Below are positions 46,686 through 56,182 of a stretch of DNA of 64,000 nt, in pieces. Position numbers and translations under genes: made by a program. Below the pieces are notes generated by a model that worked only from the letters and a program-made list of their open reading frames with translations, ran no database searches and was not told the origin of the DNA. Within the stretch, counting starts at the first letter, position 1, and each line of letters begins with the position of its first letter. The stretch comes from Rhizobium jaguaris (GTDB lineage: Bacteria; Pseudomonadota; Alphaproteobacteria; Rhizobiales; Rhizobiaceae), in assembly GCF_003627755.1 (NCBI RefSeq), contig NZ_CP032694.1, forward strand, positions 487,501 to 551,500, read 5' to 3'.

Positions 46686-47243
46686 ATGTCGTCCGCATTG
46701 CTCCTGATCGACCTTCAGAATGCCATTTTGACCGGCCTCGGTTCGCCGGAGCGCCAGCCGGCGATCGACGCTGCCCTTGAAGGCGTCGTGGCCAGGCTTG
46801 CGGCGCTGAAACGCGAAGCCCGCGCCGCCGGCATTCCTTCCTTCATCGTGCAGCATGACGGCCAGGCGACGCATCGCCTGGCAAAGCGCGGCGAAGGCTG
46901 GCAGTTGCGCCGCGAAATCGCGCCGGAGGCCGGCGATGTCGTGGTTCACAAGACCAGTTGCGATTCCTTCTTCGAGACCGATCTCGAGGCGCGCCTGCGT
47001 GCACGGGAGATCACGCATCTCATTATCGGCGGCTGCATGACGCAATTCTGCGTCGACACCACCGCACGCCGTGCGGTCTCGCTTGGCTTCGATGTGACCC
47101 TGCTTTCGGATGGTCATACCACTGCCGATATGGGCAAGCTGACATTCGACGCGATCATCGCTCATCACAACATGGTGCTCGACGGCTTCGACGCCGGCCC
47201 GCATGACATCAAGCTTGCCTCGACAATCCAAATTTCCTTCTGA
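46686..47243 (+). CDS. Isochorismatase-like cysteine hydrolase
   Basis: 185 aa. The catalytic triad of the family is visible: Asp9 in LLLIDLQNA, Lys89 in VVVHKTSCDSF and Cys122 in GGCMTQFCVDTT. Members hydrolyse amides such as nicotinamide, N-carbamoyl compounds or isochorismate; the substrate here is unknown. The downstream LysE-type gene 23 bp away is likely co-transcribed and might export the product. Confidence 0.9.
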   Translation: MSSALLLIDLQNAILTGLGSPERQPAIDAALEGVVARLAALKREARAAGIPSFIVQHDGQATHRLAKRGEGWQLRREIAPEAGDVVVHKTSCDSFFETDLEARLRAREITHLIIGGCMTQFCVDTTARRAVSLGFDVTLLSDGHTTADMGKLTFDAIIAHHNMVLDGFDAGPHDIKLASTIQISF

Positions 47244-47266
47244 CTTCATTCCCCGCCGGAGACTCC

Positions 47267-47899
47267 ATGCCGCATCTCACCAGTATGATCACCTTTGCCT
47301 TGATCTGTCTCGGCATGGTGCTGACACCCGGGCCGAACATGATTTATCTGGTGTCGCGTTCGATTTCGCAGGGGCCGGCGGCCGGGCTGATTTCGCTCGG
47401 CGGCGTGGTGCTCGGCTTTGTCTTCTACATGCTTTCAGCCGCACTCGGCATCACGGCCTTCCTGTTCGCCGTGCCCTTTGCCTATGACGCGCTGCGTCTT
47501 GCCGGTGCGGCCTATCTCGCCTGGCTGGCCTGGAATGCTTTGAGGCCAGGCGGCCGTTCGGCCTTCCAGGTCCGCGATCTCCCAAAGGACGGGCCTCGCA
47601 AACTCTTCGTCATGGGCCTGGTCACCAGTCTGCTGAATCCTAAGGTCGCGGTCCTCTACCTCTCGCTGCTGCCGCAGTTCATCGATCCCGCGGCCGGCAG
47701 CGTTTTCAGCCAATCCGTCATTTTCGGCTTTACCCACATCGCCGTCAGCCTGACTTTCAACGCGATCTTCGCGCTGACGGCCGGCTCCGTCGCGCTGTTC
47801 TTTTCAAGCCGCCCGTCCTTCATGCTGGTGCAGCGCTGGCTGATGGGCACCGTATTGGCCGGGCTCGCAATGCGCATGGCCTTCGAGGCACAGCGGTAG
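47267..47899 (+). CDS. LysE family exporter (second copy)
   Basis: 210 aa polytopic protein: MVLTPGPNMIYLVSRSISQG is the LysE start motif and GLVTSLLNPKVAVLYLSLL the central one. Distinct from the exporter at 46555. It follows the hydrolase gene on the same strand. Confidence 0.9.
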   Translation: MPHLTSMITFALICLGMVLTPGPNMIYLVSRSISQGPAAGLISLGGVVLGFVFYMLSAALGITAFLFAVPFAYDALRLAGAAYLAWLAWNALRPGGRSAFQVRDLPKDGPRKLFVMGLVTSLLNPKVAVLYLSLLPQFIDPAAGSVFSQSVIFGFTHIAVSLTFNAIFALTAGSVALFFSSRPSFMLVQRWLMGTVLAGLAMRMAFEAQR

Positions 47900-47999
47900 C
47901 AATTCCAGGAACAGTGCTCAGCGGCTTTTCGTCCGGAACTGCGAAAGACAAAAGGATAGAGCGGTTCTGAGCTTCCGTGAAAAGCTGAACCGCTTGAGA

Positions 48000-48302
48000 T
48001 CAGAACACCGGTCGCATGAAGCTGCGCTCATAGCTGACAATGCAACGGGTCTCCTCGGCATAGGCAAACGCAGCGCGGCATTCAGCGTCCTTGGCCATCG
48101 CCTGCCGGTAAGCCTCATAGGCGGCGAGGCTTGGGAAGCTGAAAAGCGCTAGCGCGATGTTGTTGGCGCCCTCATGCGGCAGGAAATAGCCGTGATGCGT
48201 GCCGCCGAGCCGATTGACAAGCGGAATCCAGAGCTTTGCGTAATGTTCGAATTCCGCGAGTTTATAGGGATCGATCGTATAGCGGAGATAGCAGGTGATC
48301 AT
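48000..48302 (-). CDS. NIPSNAP family protein
   Basis: 100 aa dimeric alpha-beta barrel protein: MITCYLRYTIDPYKLAEFEHYAK, then HHGYFLPHEGANNIALALF. Small cytosolic protein of unknown reaction. Its ATG overlaps the stop of the EamA transporter (4 bp), so the two are co-translated. Confidence 0.9.
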   Translation of the reverse strand: MITCYLRYTIDPYKLAEFEHYAKLWIPLVNRLGGTHHGYFLPHEGANNIALALFSFPSLAAYEAYRQAMAKDAECRAAFAYAEETRCIVSYERSFMRPVF

Positions 48303-49213
48303 TCGGCGGCTTCCTTTGAAAGACGATCGCTTCTAGGACGCGGCAAGGCGATCGTCCAGCCGAGGTTCATGCCTGCCGCCGCAACCAAGATGATCGCCGC
48401 ACCGATGATCTGCGCAATGCCGAGCACATGGCCGAACGCGAAGCGATCGACCACGATGGCGGCGATCGGATAGATGAAGGACAGCGCCCCGGTCAGATGC
48501 GTCGGCAGCTTCTGGATGGCGCCATAGAGCAGCACATACATCAAGCCGGTGTGGACAATGCCCATCGTCGCCAAAATCGACCATCCGCCTGCGTCCTGCG
48601 GCAAGGCGGAAAAATCGGCGAAAGGCAGGAGCATCAGAATGCCGGTCGAGACCTGGATCAATGCAATCAAATGCGGCGGCGTTCCCTTCAGCCATTTAGC
48701 CGCGAGAGCGGCGAGGGCATAGAAGAAGGCGGCGCCGAGCGAGAGCAGGATGCCGATGGCATAGCTGCCGACACCCGCTGTCTCCGCGGGCTTGCCCTCA
48801 ACGATGACGGCCATGCCGGCAAAGGCGAGGCCCAACCAGAAAAGTTTGGTGAGCGTGATCTTTTCGCCGAGAAACAGCGCGCCGAGCCCGAGCAGCATGA
48901 AGGGCTGGGTGTTGTAGACCGTCGTCGCAATCGAGATGGAGGCATGCGAATAGGCGGCGAAAAGCAGTAGCCAGTTGAGGACGATGGCGACACCGCCAGC
49001 GACGGCGATCGCAAAGGTCCGGAGGGTGAGAATGCCGGGGCGCAACAGCCCCATGGCCGCGCAGATGGCAAGAAGCGTAAGCGCCCCAAACACGCAACGC
49101 CAGAAGACGACGCTCGTGACAGCCTGGCCCGACATCAGCACGAACCAGCCGATCGTCCCCGAAATCAGCATCGCCGCTGTCATTTCCGCTGAACCGCGTC
49201 TTATCTCATTCAT
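48299..49213 (-). CDS. DMT superfamily (EamA) transporter
   Basis: 304 aa from MNEIRRGSAEMTAAMLISGT at 49213. The long frame to 49501 runs across the divergent promoter and the start of the Lrp gene, so it is rejected. Ten predicted transmembrane helices in two EamA repeats (GLGALFLGEKITLTKLFWLG, GALSFIYPIAAIVVDRFAFG). Likely exports amino acids or metabolites, probably under the divergent Lrp-type regulator. Confidence 0.9.
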   Translation of the reverse strand: MNEIRRGSAEMTAAMLISGTIGWFVLMSGQAVTSVVFWRCVFGALTLLAICAAMGLLRPGILTLRTFAIAVAGGVAIVLNWLLLFAAYSHASISIATTVYNTQPFMLLGLGALFLGEKITLTKLFWLGLAFAGMAVIVEGKPAETAGVGSYAIGILLSLGAAFFYALAALAAKWLKGTPPHLIALIQVSTGILMLLPFADFSALPQDAGGWSILATMGIVHTGLMYVLLYGAIQKLPTHLTGALSFIYPIAAIVVDRFAFGHVLGIAQIIGAAIILVAAAGMNLGWTIALPRPRSDRLSKEAAE

Positions 49214-49322
49214 TTCAGGGCTCTCCGTTTTCCAGAGCCTGATAATATTGCGGCGAGCGAGCAGATGATATAATCTGGATAAGGGGTTATGACTATGTTG
49301 CCTAATTATGTGAGGCGAGAAT

Positions 49323-49787
49323 ATGAGTGTACCTAACGCCGCTGCGGAACTCGACCTAATCGACCAGCGCATGCTCGAGGCCTTGGCGCGCAATGCGCGG
49401 ATTTCGCTGAAGGAATTGGCCGAAGTGGCCGGCCTGTCGTCGCCGAGCGCCGCCGAGCGGCTGCGCCGGCTAGAGGAGCGTGGCGTCATTGCGGCGTTCA
49501 CCGTGGATATCGCGCCGGAAGCGGTCGGTTATTCCCTGCAGGCGATTGTCCGCGTCCGGCCGCTGCCCGGTCAATTGCACGTAGTGGAGCGCATCATCCA
49601 GGAAACACCGGAATTCATCGAGTGCGACAAGGTCACCGGCGACGATTGTTTTATCGGCCGGCTGGTGGTGCGCTCGATGGGTGAACTTGATGGCATCCTG
49701 GACAAGATCGCTGAGCGCGCTGAGACGAACACGTCGATGATCAAGGCGACGCCGGTCAAACGGCGACTGCCGCCCCTTTCCCGTTAA
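49323..49787 (+). CDS. Lrp/AsnC family transcriptional regulator
   Basis: 154 aa. N-terminal winged helix (LDLIDQRMLEALARNARISLKELAE...SSPSAAERLRRLEERGVI) followed by the ligand-binding RAM domain (CDKVTGDDCFIGRLVV). Divergent from the EamA transporter, 109 bp apart, so it most likely controls that gene in response to an amino acid. Convergent 4 bp overlap with the GNAT gene. Confidence 0.93.
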   Translation: MSVPNAAAELDLIDQRMLEALARNARISLKELAEVAGLSSPSAAERLRRLEERGVIAAFTVDIAPEAVGYSLQAIVRVRPLPGQLHVVERIIQETPEFIECDKVTGDDCFIGRLVVRSMGELDGILDKIAERAETNTSMIKATPVKRRLPPLSR

Positions 49788-50677
49788 AATTCCGCCATCG
49801 GCGATAACATGACCGGACCATCGATGTTGTCGGCAGCGTCGCCGCGCATCATCAGCCAGGTGTAGCCTTGATAGAGCGCGGGCGTGCCGTCCCAGTCCAG
49901 CCGATCCGGCGGGAAGCAAACCTCCATCCGTTCGGCGCGAAGGTCGAGCGCAGATGAGATCGCCGCCAAAGATGGAATGGCGGGACCGGCCACATCGAGA
50001 AGCCGAAGGGTGCCACCGTCGAACTTCCAGGCAACAACGGTCGTATCCGCGACCAAACTCAGGCGGATGTCGGGATCGAAGCAAGCATTCAGATGAAACA
50101 TTTCCATTTGCCCGGCGACGGCGAAGCGTCCGGAAACGGGAGCACGATCTTGCAGCAGCGTCTTCAACAGGCGCATATCGCCGGGATCCTGCAAGGATAG
50201 GCGCCTTGCGGGTGGAAGCGGTCCAGCCGTTTCCGGCGGCGGCCCAACGAAGACGTGTTGCTGGAAAGCCCGGAAGCCATAGCGCTCGTAAAGAGCAGGC
50301 TTGTCCGTCAGCAGGATGTCGAGCTCGAAACCCTCGGCCTTCGTCCTTGCAAAGGCACGCTGCATGAGGTCGCGATAAAGCCCTCGCCCACGCCATTCAG
50401 GCCGCACGGCGCCGGACTGATAGCCCGCTGCTCTAACCACCCGGCCGTTGATGATCAGCGGCATGGAAAAGGCGCTGAAATTTGCGACGCACCGGCCCGT
50501 CTCATCGAAATAGCCAAAAGGCATGCTGGTCGGGTCGGGGCCGCAGAATTGGTCCTGCAGGCTGATGTCGATGGAAAAGGTGTCCTGAAGCAGGTCTACA
50601 AGGGCTGACCAGGGCGAAGGATCGTTAAAATAATCCTGGCGCAGGATCAGGCCTTCGCTATCAGTCGTGTTCGACAT
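49784..50677 (-). CDS. GNAT family N-acetyltransferase
   Basis: 297 aa. The N-terminal GNAT domain holds YQSGAVRPEWRGRGLYRDLMQRAF, the acetyl-CoA loop (R/Q-x-x-G-x-G/A), and ALYERYGFRAFQQ. A second, diverged C-terminal half extends it to about twice the usual domain. Substrate unknown. Its ATG overlaps the dut stop (TGATG), so it is translated with dut. Confidence 0.88.
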   Translation of the reverse strand: MSNTTDSEGLILRQDYFNDPSPWSALVDLLQDTFSIDISLQDQFCGPDPTSMPFGYFDETGRCVANFSAFSMPLIINGRVVRAAGYQSGAVRPEWRGRGLYRDLMQRAFARTKAEGFELDILLTDKPALYERYGFRAFQQHVFVGPPPETAGPLPPARRLSLQDPGDMRLLKTLLQDRAPVSGRFAVAGQMEMFHLNACFDPDIRLSLVADTTVVAWKFDGGTLRLLDVAGPAIPSLAAISSALDLRAERMEVCFPPDRLDWDGTPALYQGYTWLMMRGDAADNIDGPVMLSPMAEF

Positions 50678-51147
50678 TACACGCCGGTCGAACCGAAGCC
50701 GCCGGCGCCGCGCGCCGTTTCGCTAACCTGAGCAATTTCCACAACACGTGCCTGCGTAACCGGCGCGATCACCATCTGAGCGATGCGCATGCCGCGCGTG
50801 ATGTCGAACGGCTCGTCGCCGAGATTGATCAGCAGCACCTTCACTTCGCCGCGATAGTCGCTATCAATCGTGCCGGGCGTGTTGAGGCAGGTTATGCCGT
50901 GCTTGAAGGCGAGGCCGGACCGGGGGCGGATCTGGGCCTCGAAACCCTCGGGAATCTCGAGGATGAAGCCGGTCGGCACCAGCGCCCGTTTGCCGGGCGC
51001 GATCGCGAGCGTCGCCCCTTCCTCGACGGCCGCGCGCAGGTCCATGCCGGCGGCGCCCTTGGTCTCGTAGGCGGGCAGATCGAGGCCTTGGCCGTGGGCG
51101 AGGCGAATGAGGTTCAGCGTCGGGCGCGTATCGGTGTGAATGGTCAT
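50677..51147 (-). CDS. dut: dUTP diphosphatase
   Basis: 156 aa trimeric dUTPase that hydrolyses dUTP to dUMP. All five motifs are seen: [41 protein letters not shown] and the C-terminal [10 protein letters not shown] that closes the active site. Full length. Confidence 0.97.
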   Translation of the reverse strand: MTIHTDTRPTLNLIRLAHGQGLDLPAYETKGAAGMDLRAAVEEGATLAIAPGKRALVPTGFILEIPEGFEAQIRPRSGLAFKHGITCLNTPGTIDSDYRGEVKVLLINLGDEPFDITRGMRIAQMVIAPVTQARVVEIAQVSETARGAGGFGSTGV

Positions 51148-51239
51148 GCGGCATTAGTTTGTGCTGGAATCGCTGAGGTCAATTGCAATCCGGGCTTTGA
51201 GTCGCTAGATACAGCCGCAATTCACAGGATTTCACAAGC

Positions 51240-52823
51240 ATGGCCGAAAGTCTCGCCGAGGCGGTCTCCCGCCGCCGCACATTTGCTATTATCGCCCACC
51301 CGGACGCGGGCAAGACGACGCTCACCGAAAAGCTGCTGCTGTTCGGCGGCGCTATTCAGCTTGCCGGTGAGGTCAAGGCGAAGAAAGATCGCATGCAGAC
51401 GCGCTCCGACTGGATGAAGATCGAGCGCGAGCGCGGCATCTCGGTCGTGACCTCGGTCATGACCTTCGAATATGACGGCAACGTCTTCAACATTCTCGAT
51501 ACGCCTGGTCACGAGGACTTCGCCGACGACACCTATCGCACGCTGACGGCGGTCGACGCTGCCGTTATGGTCATCGACGCCGCCAAGGGCATCGAGCCAC
51601 GGACGTTGAAGCTGTTCGAGGTCTGCCGCATGCGCGACATTCCGATCATCACCTTCATCAACAAGATGGACCGCGAAAGCCGCGACCCCTTCGAGATTCT
51701 CGATGAGGTCGAGGAGAAGCTGGCGCTGGACACGGCTCCGGTCACCTGGCCGGTCGGCCGCTCCAAGACTTTCTGCGGCTCCTATCATCTGGCCGCCAAT
51801 ACGGTCCGCGGCTCCGATACCGAGGTGGAGGCGACCCTGGTCAATGGCCCGCAGGCCGTCGCCCACCGGCTGCCAGAAAACGAGCGGCAAGCCTTTGTCG
51901 ACGAAACGGAACTGGCGATCGAAGCTTGCCGTCCGTTCGACAGGGAATCCTTCCTCGAAGGCCACATGACGCCGGTTTTCTTCGGCTCGGCTCTTCGCAA
52001 TTTCGGTGTTCGCGATCTCATCAATGCGCTCGGTGACTTCGCGCCGCCGCCGCGCGATCAGGTCGCCGATATCCGGACCGTGCAGGCGACCGACGACAAG
52101 ATGACGGCCTTCGTCTTCAAGATCCAGGCCAACATGGACCCGAACCATCGCGACCGCATCGCCTTCGCGCGCATCTGCTCCGGCAAGCTCGAGCGCGGCA
52201 TGAAGGCGCGGCTATCGCGCACCGGCAAGCAGCTTGGCCTGACCGCGCCGCAATTCTTCTTCGCCTCGCAGCGCCAGCTCGCGGACACGGCCTATGCCGG
52301 CGATGTCGTTGGCATTCCCAATCACGGCACGCTCAGGATCGGCGATACGCTGACGGAAGGCGAGTCTCTCGTCTTCCAAGGTGTGCCGAACTTCTCGCCG
52401 GAAATCCTGCGCCGCGTCCGCCTCGAAGACGCGATGAAGGCAAAGAAGCTGAAGGAAGCGCTGCAGCAGATGGCGGAGGAGGGCGTCGTGCAGCTCTTCT
52501 CGCCGGAAGACGGCTCGCCGGCCATCGTCGGCGTTGTCGGTGCGTTGCAGCTCGACGTGTTGAAGGAGCGGTTGATGGCCGAATATGGCCTGCCGGTCTC
52601 CTTCGAAATGTCGCGCTTCTCCGTCTGCCGCTGGATCTCCGCCGACCAGACGATCGACCTAGACAAGTTCGTCACCGCACGCCGCGGCGACATCGCCCGT
52701 GACCTCGACGGCGATCCGGTCTTCCTCGCCCAGGACGGGTTTTCGCTGCGCTACGAGGCAGAACGTTATCCGGCTATCAAGATGGTCGCCATCAAGGAAT
52801 ATCACGCCGTCAAGGCGGCGTGA
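51240..52823 (+). CDS. prfC: Peptide chain release factor 3
   Basis: 527 aa translational GTPase that removes RF1/RF2 from the ribosome. G motifs: AHPDAGKTTLTEKLL (P loop), ERGISVVTSVM, DTPGHEDF and FINKMDRE. The RF3-specific C-terminal part is complete. A hairpin ATCACGCC/GGCGTGAT spans the stop codon (52801-52824) but lacks a T-run. Confidence 0.97.
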   Translation: MAESLAEAVSRRRTFAIIAHPDAGKTTLTEKLLLFGGAIQLAGEVKAKKDRMQTRSDWMKIERERGISVVTSVMTFEYDGNVFNILDTPGHEDFADDTYRTLTAVDAAVMVIDAAKGIEPRTLKLFEVCRMRDIPIITFINKMDRESRDPFEILDEVEEKLALDTAPVTWPVGRSKTFCGSYHLAANTVRGSDTEVEATLVNGPQAVAHRLPENERQAFVDETELAIEACRPFDRESFLEGHMTPVFFGSALRNFGVRDLINALGDFAPPPRDQVADIRTVQATDDKMTAFVFKIQANMDPNHRDRIAFARICSGKLERGMKARLSRTGKQLGLTAPQFFFASQRQLADTAYAGDVVGIPNHGTLRIGDTLTEGESLVFQGVPNFSPEILRRVRLEDAMKAKKLKEALQQMAEEGVVQLFSPEDGSPAIVGVVGALQLDVLKERLMAEYGLPVSFEMSRFSVCRWISADQTIDLDKFVTARRGDIARDLDGDPVFLAQDGFSLRYEAERYPAIKMVAIKEYHAVKAA

Positions 52824-52892
52824 TATTTAGTATGGTGCCCAGCCTTCCGTTGTCTCTGGTTTTCCGGATGACAGCTCAGACGTCGGACACGG

Positions 52893-53786
52893 TCAATCAT
52901 TGTCGAACATAAGGGACCGGTGCGCTGCCGTGCCGGCAAGGGCTCCATCGCCCACTGAGAGTGCCACGGAACCGACAGCTCTTGCCGCATCGCCGCAAGC
53001 GAACACACCCTTGGCGGCCGTTTGTTTGACGGCGTCGGTGCTGATGAAACGACCGAGCGGCCCTTCCTCGAATGTGCAGCCGAGCTGCTCCGCCCATGGT
53101 GCCGGCACCGAGGTCTGGGTCAAGGTGAAGAGGCCGTCCATCGCGATGACCCTGCCGTCGTCCAATACCACATCGGCGCACTCGCCGCGGATCTCCCGAA
53201 CCGGCACGGTCTCGACCGTCACGCCGCGTGCGCGCAATTGGGATGACTGATCGGCATCGGGGACGAAGGCGCCGTTCGTGAAGAGCGTTGTTGTGCCCCA
53301 GTCGGGAAGCATCAGGGCGTGATGCATGGAGAGCTCCGAGGACGCGATCACACCGATGCGCCCTTGATCGAGTTCGTAGCCGTGACAATAGGGGCAGTGG
53401 AAGACCGATTTTCCCCAACGCTCCTGCAGTCCGGGAATGGCCGGCAGTCGGTCGATGACACCCATGGCCAGGATCAGGCGCTTGCTCTTCAACAACTCTC
53501 CGGCGCCGACCGCGACGGAAAATCCGCCTTCGATCCGCTTGGCGGTTTGCGCCTTGGCGTTCAACCAATGGACGGTCGGATAGCGCTCCAGCTGCGCACG
53601 CGCCTCGGTGGCGATCAGACCGGGATCGCGACCATCCTGGCCGAGGAAGCCGTGCGAGCTTGCGGCAAACCGATTGCGCCGCTGGCCCGCATCGACCAAC
53701 AAAATATTCCGTCTGGCGCGAGCGAGTTGCAGGCCCGCGGACATGCCGGCATAGCTGCCGCCGATGATGATGACATCGAAGTACAT
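52893..53786 (-). CDS. NAD(P)/FAD-dependent oxidoreductase (thioredoxin-reductase-like)
   Basis: 297 aa. FAD-binding VIIIGGSYAGMSAGLQLARA at the start, the redox pair CPYCHGYE near residue 135, and the second FAD motif GVFACGDAAR near the end. This is the low-molecular-weight thioredoxin reductase fold, but such proteins often act with other partners. The divergent Rrf2-type gene suggests redox or iron-sulfur control. Confidence 0.87.
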   Translation of the reverse strand: MYFDVIIIGGSYAGMSAGLQLARARRNILLVDAGQRRNRFAASSHGFLGQDGRDPGLIATEARAQLERYPTVHWLNAKAQTAKRIEGGFSVAVGAGELLKSKRLILAMGVIDRLPAIPGLQERWGKSVFHCPYCHGYELDQGRIGVIASSELSMHHALMLPDWGTTTLFTNGAFVPDADQSSQLRARGVTVETVPVREIRGECADVVLDDGRVIAMDGLFTLTQTSVPAPWAEQLGCTFEEGPLGRFISTDAVKQTAAKGVFACGDAARAVGSVALSVGDGALAGTAAHRSLMFDND

Positions 53787-53885
53787 GGAAATCACCTTTC
53801 ATGCTCAGTTCGCCGTATCGCCGGCAAGGGCAGGATCCGATATCACGATACTTTTAATGTTACATGAGTGCTGCCGTCAACAGTT

Positions 53886-53906
53886 ACGCAACTTCTATTG
53901 TTGCGT
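53886..53906. promoter_or_regulatory. Inverted repeat ACGCAAC-N7-GTTGCGT, candidate operator
   Basis: Perfect 7 bp arms separated by 7 bp in the divergent promoter region between the FAD oxidoreductase and the Rrf2-type regulator. A likely binding site for the regulator; no following T-run. Confidence 0.4.
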
Positions 53907-53958
53907 GAGCAGGTTTTTGGTAAATCTGGATGCGACACGGAGACGATCGGAACCGCGC

Positions 53959-54417
53959 ATGAGACACGACACCCGCCTATCCCGCATGCTGCATGTGCTG
54001 ATCCACATGGATCGTCACGAAGGTGCTGCGACCTCCGAAACCATTGCGGCGATGCTGGGCACGAATGCCGTCGTGGTGCGCCGAACCATGGCCGGGCTCC
54101 GGGATCAAGGTTATGTCCGCTCCGAAAAGGGGCACGGCGGCGGTTGGGTATTGGCGCGCCCGCTACGGAAGATAACGCTGCTGGACATCCACAAAGCATT
54201 GGGCGCGCCGCAGCTCTTCTCGATTGGTCTTGCGGGCGATAATCCGAACTGCGTCATCGAACAGGCAGTAAACGCTTCCCTTGCCGAGGCGATGAGCGAG
54301 GGAGAAGCGATCCTGCTGGCAAAGTTCGCAAAGGTCACGTTGGCGGCACTTGCCGAGCAGTCGTCGGAGCGCTGGGCACAGGCCTCGAATTGCGCTGCGG
54401 CGATGGAAGATTTCTAG
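53959..54417 (+). CDS. Rrf2 family transcriptional regulator
   Basis: 152 aa from MRHDTRLSRMLHVLIHMDRH at 53959; the longer frame crosses the promoter. Winged helix with SETIAAMLGTNAVVVRRTMAGL and GYVRSEKGHGGGWVLARP (the Rrf2 wing). A cluster-binding trio of cysteines is not present: only two cysteines remain (NPNCVIEQ and SNCAAAM). Probably represses itself and the divergent oxidoreductase. Confidence 0.88.
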   Translation: MRHDTRLSRMLHVLIHMDRHEGAATSETIAAMLGTNAVVVRRTMAGLRDQGYVRSEKGHGGGWVLARPLRKITLLDIHKALGAPQLFSIGLAGDNPNCVIEQAVNASLAEAMSEGEAILLAKFAKVTLAALAEQSSERWAQASNCAAAMEDF

Positions 54418-54521
54418 CGCTCTCGATATCATCAAATCGTGTATCCGTGATATTCCATAGAATATAGCGCTATGCCATAGTGCCGCCACCCGGTTCCCTT
54501 CATCACGGCTGGCGATATGTC

Positions 54522-55547
54522 ATGGCGAAATTTCTAGCGGCCTTAGCGTTCATTTTCATCAGCCTTCTGCCCACGACCGTCGAAGCACGGCTGATCACTG
54601 ATGCGGCCGGGCGCAAGGTCGATATCCCCGATACGATCAACCGCGTTCTGGTTGCCGGCCCACCCGCCGCCGTTCTCGTTTATACGCTGGCGCCCGATAA
54701 GCTTGCCGGCTGGGTAAGCGCGCCCAGTGACGCGGCAAAAGCCTATCTTGCGCCCTCGGTCCGCAACCTGCCGACCATAGGCCGGCTCACCGGCAAGGGC
54801 GGGACGATCAGCATGCAGGCGATAGCGGCTGCGAAACCAGATATCATTATCGATGTCGGCACGGTCGATCCCACCTATAGTGCGTTGGCCGACAAGGTGC
54901 AGGGCGAGACCAAGATACCCTATGTGCTGATCGACGGCAGTTTTGCGCGCACCGGCGATACCCTGCGCGAAGTTGGGGATATCCTCAGCGTAACTGGTCG
55001 GGCCAAGATGCTGGCCGATTATGCCGACGCCACGATCAAGGACCTCGACGGCAAACTGGCGACCTTGCCCGATGCTCAGCGGCTACGGGTCTATTATGGC
55101 CGCGGCGCAAACGGTTTGGAGACAGGGCTGGCGGGTTCGATCAATCTTGAAATCCTCGATGCAGCCGGTGCCGTCAATGTCGCGGCCGCCGCCGGCAAGG
55201 GCGGGCTGACACAAATGACGCCACAGCAGATCGTGGCATGGAATCCGGATATGATTCTCGCCGAGGACGGCAAATTCGCCGCCGCCGTCAAAAGCGATCC
55301 GCAATGGGCCGGCGTCAAGGCAGTCAAGGACGGCAAGCTGTTCGTGCCGCCGTCGCTGCCCTTCGGCTGGTTCGATTCACCGCCCGGCGTCAATAGGCTG
55401 ATCGGCATACGTTGGCTGGAGACGTTGCTCTATCCGCAGCTTTTCAAGAACGATCTCTCCGCCGATGCCAGAGGATTTTATAAGCTGTTCTATCAGGTGG
55501 ATTTGACGGATGATCAGGTGGCGGCGCTTCTGAAAAGCGCCGAATGA
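54522..55547 (+). CDS. ABC transporter substrate-binding protein (iron-chelate/molybdate BtuF-FecB type)
   Basis: 341 aa from MAKFLAALAFIFISLLPTTV at 54522, with a signal peptide ending VEA. Class III periplasmic binding fold typical of siderophore, cobalamin and some molybdate (MolA-like) binding proteins: AAKPDIIIDVG, MTPQQIVAWNPDMILAED and GWFDSPPGVNRLIGIRWLE. No permease or ATPase gene is adjacent. The neighbouring Mop protein hints at molybdate or tungstate, but iron-chelate binding is equally possible. Confidence 0.82.
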   Translation: MAKFLAALAFIFISLLPTTVEARLITDAAGRKVDIPDTINRVLVAGPPAAVLVYTLAPDKLAGWVSAPSDAAKAYLAPSVRNLPTIGRLTGKGGTISMQAIAAAKPDIIIDVGTVDPTYSALADKVQGETKIPYVLIDGSFARTGDTLREVGDILSVTGRAKMLADYADATIKDLDGKLATLPDAQRLRVYYGRGANGLETGLAGSINLEILDAAGAVNVAAAAGKGGLTQMTPQQIVAWNPDMILAEDGKFAAAVKSDPQWAGVKAVKDGKLFVPPSLPFGWFDSPPGVNRLIGIRWLETLLYPQLFKNDLSADARGFYKLFYQVDLTDDQVAALLKSAE

Positions 55548-55579
55548 TCGCGTTGCGCATTTGCTCGAAAGGAAAAATC

Positions 55580-56104
55580 ATGGTCCGCGAAAACGAGATT
55601 CGAGAAAATGAAGTGGCGATCGAACCGCCGGTGCCGGCCGATGCCGGTCTTGTCTTCATCGGCCGCATCTCCACGCCGTGGACCTCCCGGATGGAGACGC
55701 CGCGCCAGGGACGCCATGACGGGCCGCTTTGCCGCATCGAGATTTTCGAACCCTGGGTGCCGGCGCTCAAGGGCGTAGAGAGTTTTGAGCGGCTGGAGAT
55801 CCTTTATTGGCTGGACCGCTCGCGCCGAGATCTCGTTTTGCAAAGCCCGGGAAGCAACGGCAAGGTGCACGGCACATTTTCGCTGCGCTCGCCGGTGCGG
55901 CCAAACCCGATCGGCACGTCTGTCGTGACGCTGGAGGCAGTCGAAGGCGCGGTCCTGCTCGTACGGGGTCTCGATTGCCTCGACGGCACTCCGCTCCTCG
56001 ACCTCAAGCCCGATCGCAGTCTTTTCAAACCGATCGCGCCGCCGCAGCCCGGCGATTTCCAGACCGGCGACGACAGAACGGCACATTACTGCCAGAAGGC
56101 GTGA
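55580..56104 (+). CDS. TrmO/TsaA family tRNA N6-threonylcarbamoyladenosine methyltransferase
   Basis: 174 aa from MVRENEIRENEVAIEP at 55580, with GAAAGGAAAA upstream. Beta-barrel SAM enzyme of the TsaA/TrmO type: FIGRISTPWTSRMETPRQGRH is cut here at GRISTPWTSR, with HGTFSLRSPVRPNPIGTSVV and LDLKPDR later. TrmO methylates t6A37 of tRNA-Thr in E. coli. It is nested behind a transporter binding-protein gene, an arrangement seen in metal-related loci, so the substrate may differ. Confidence 0.82.
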   Translation: MVRENEIRENEVAIEPPVPADAGLVFIGRISTPWTSRMETPRQGRHDGPLCRIEIFEPWVPALKGVESFERLEILYWLDRSRRDLVLQSPGSNGKVHGTFSLRSPVRPNPIGTSVVTLEAVEGAVLLVRGLDCLDGTPLLDLKPDRSLFKPIAPPQPGDFQTGDDRTAHYCQKA

Positions 56105-56182
56105 AGCATGATCCCGAACCGAAGGACCGCGCAGCGAAAAATGTGAAGCGGTTTTCGGACAAGATCATGCTCACTTTGGGTG

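Noticed and set aside
48299..49501. 400-residue version of the EamA transporter
   Set aside because: The extra 96 residues run antisense through the divergent promoter and the start of the Lrp gene; MNEIRRG at 49213 is the natural start.
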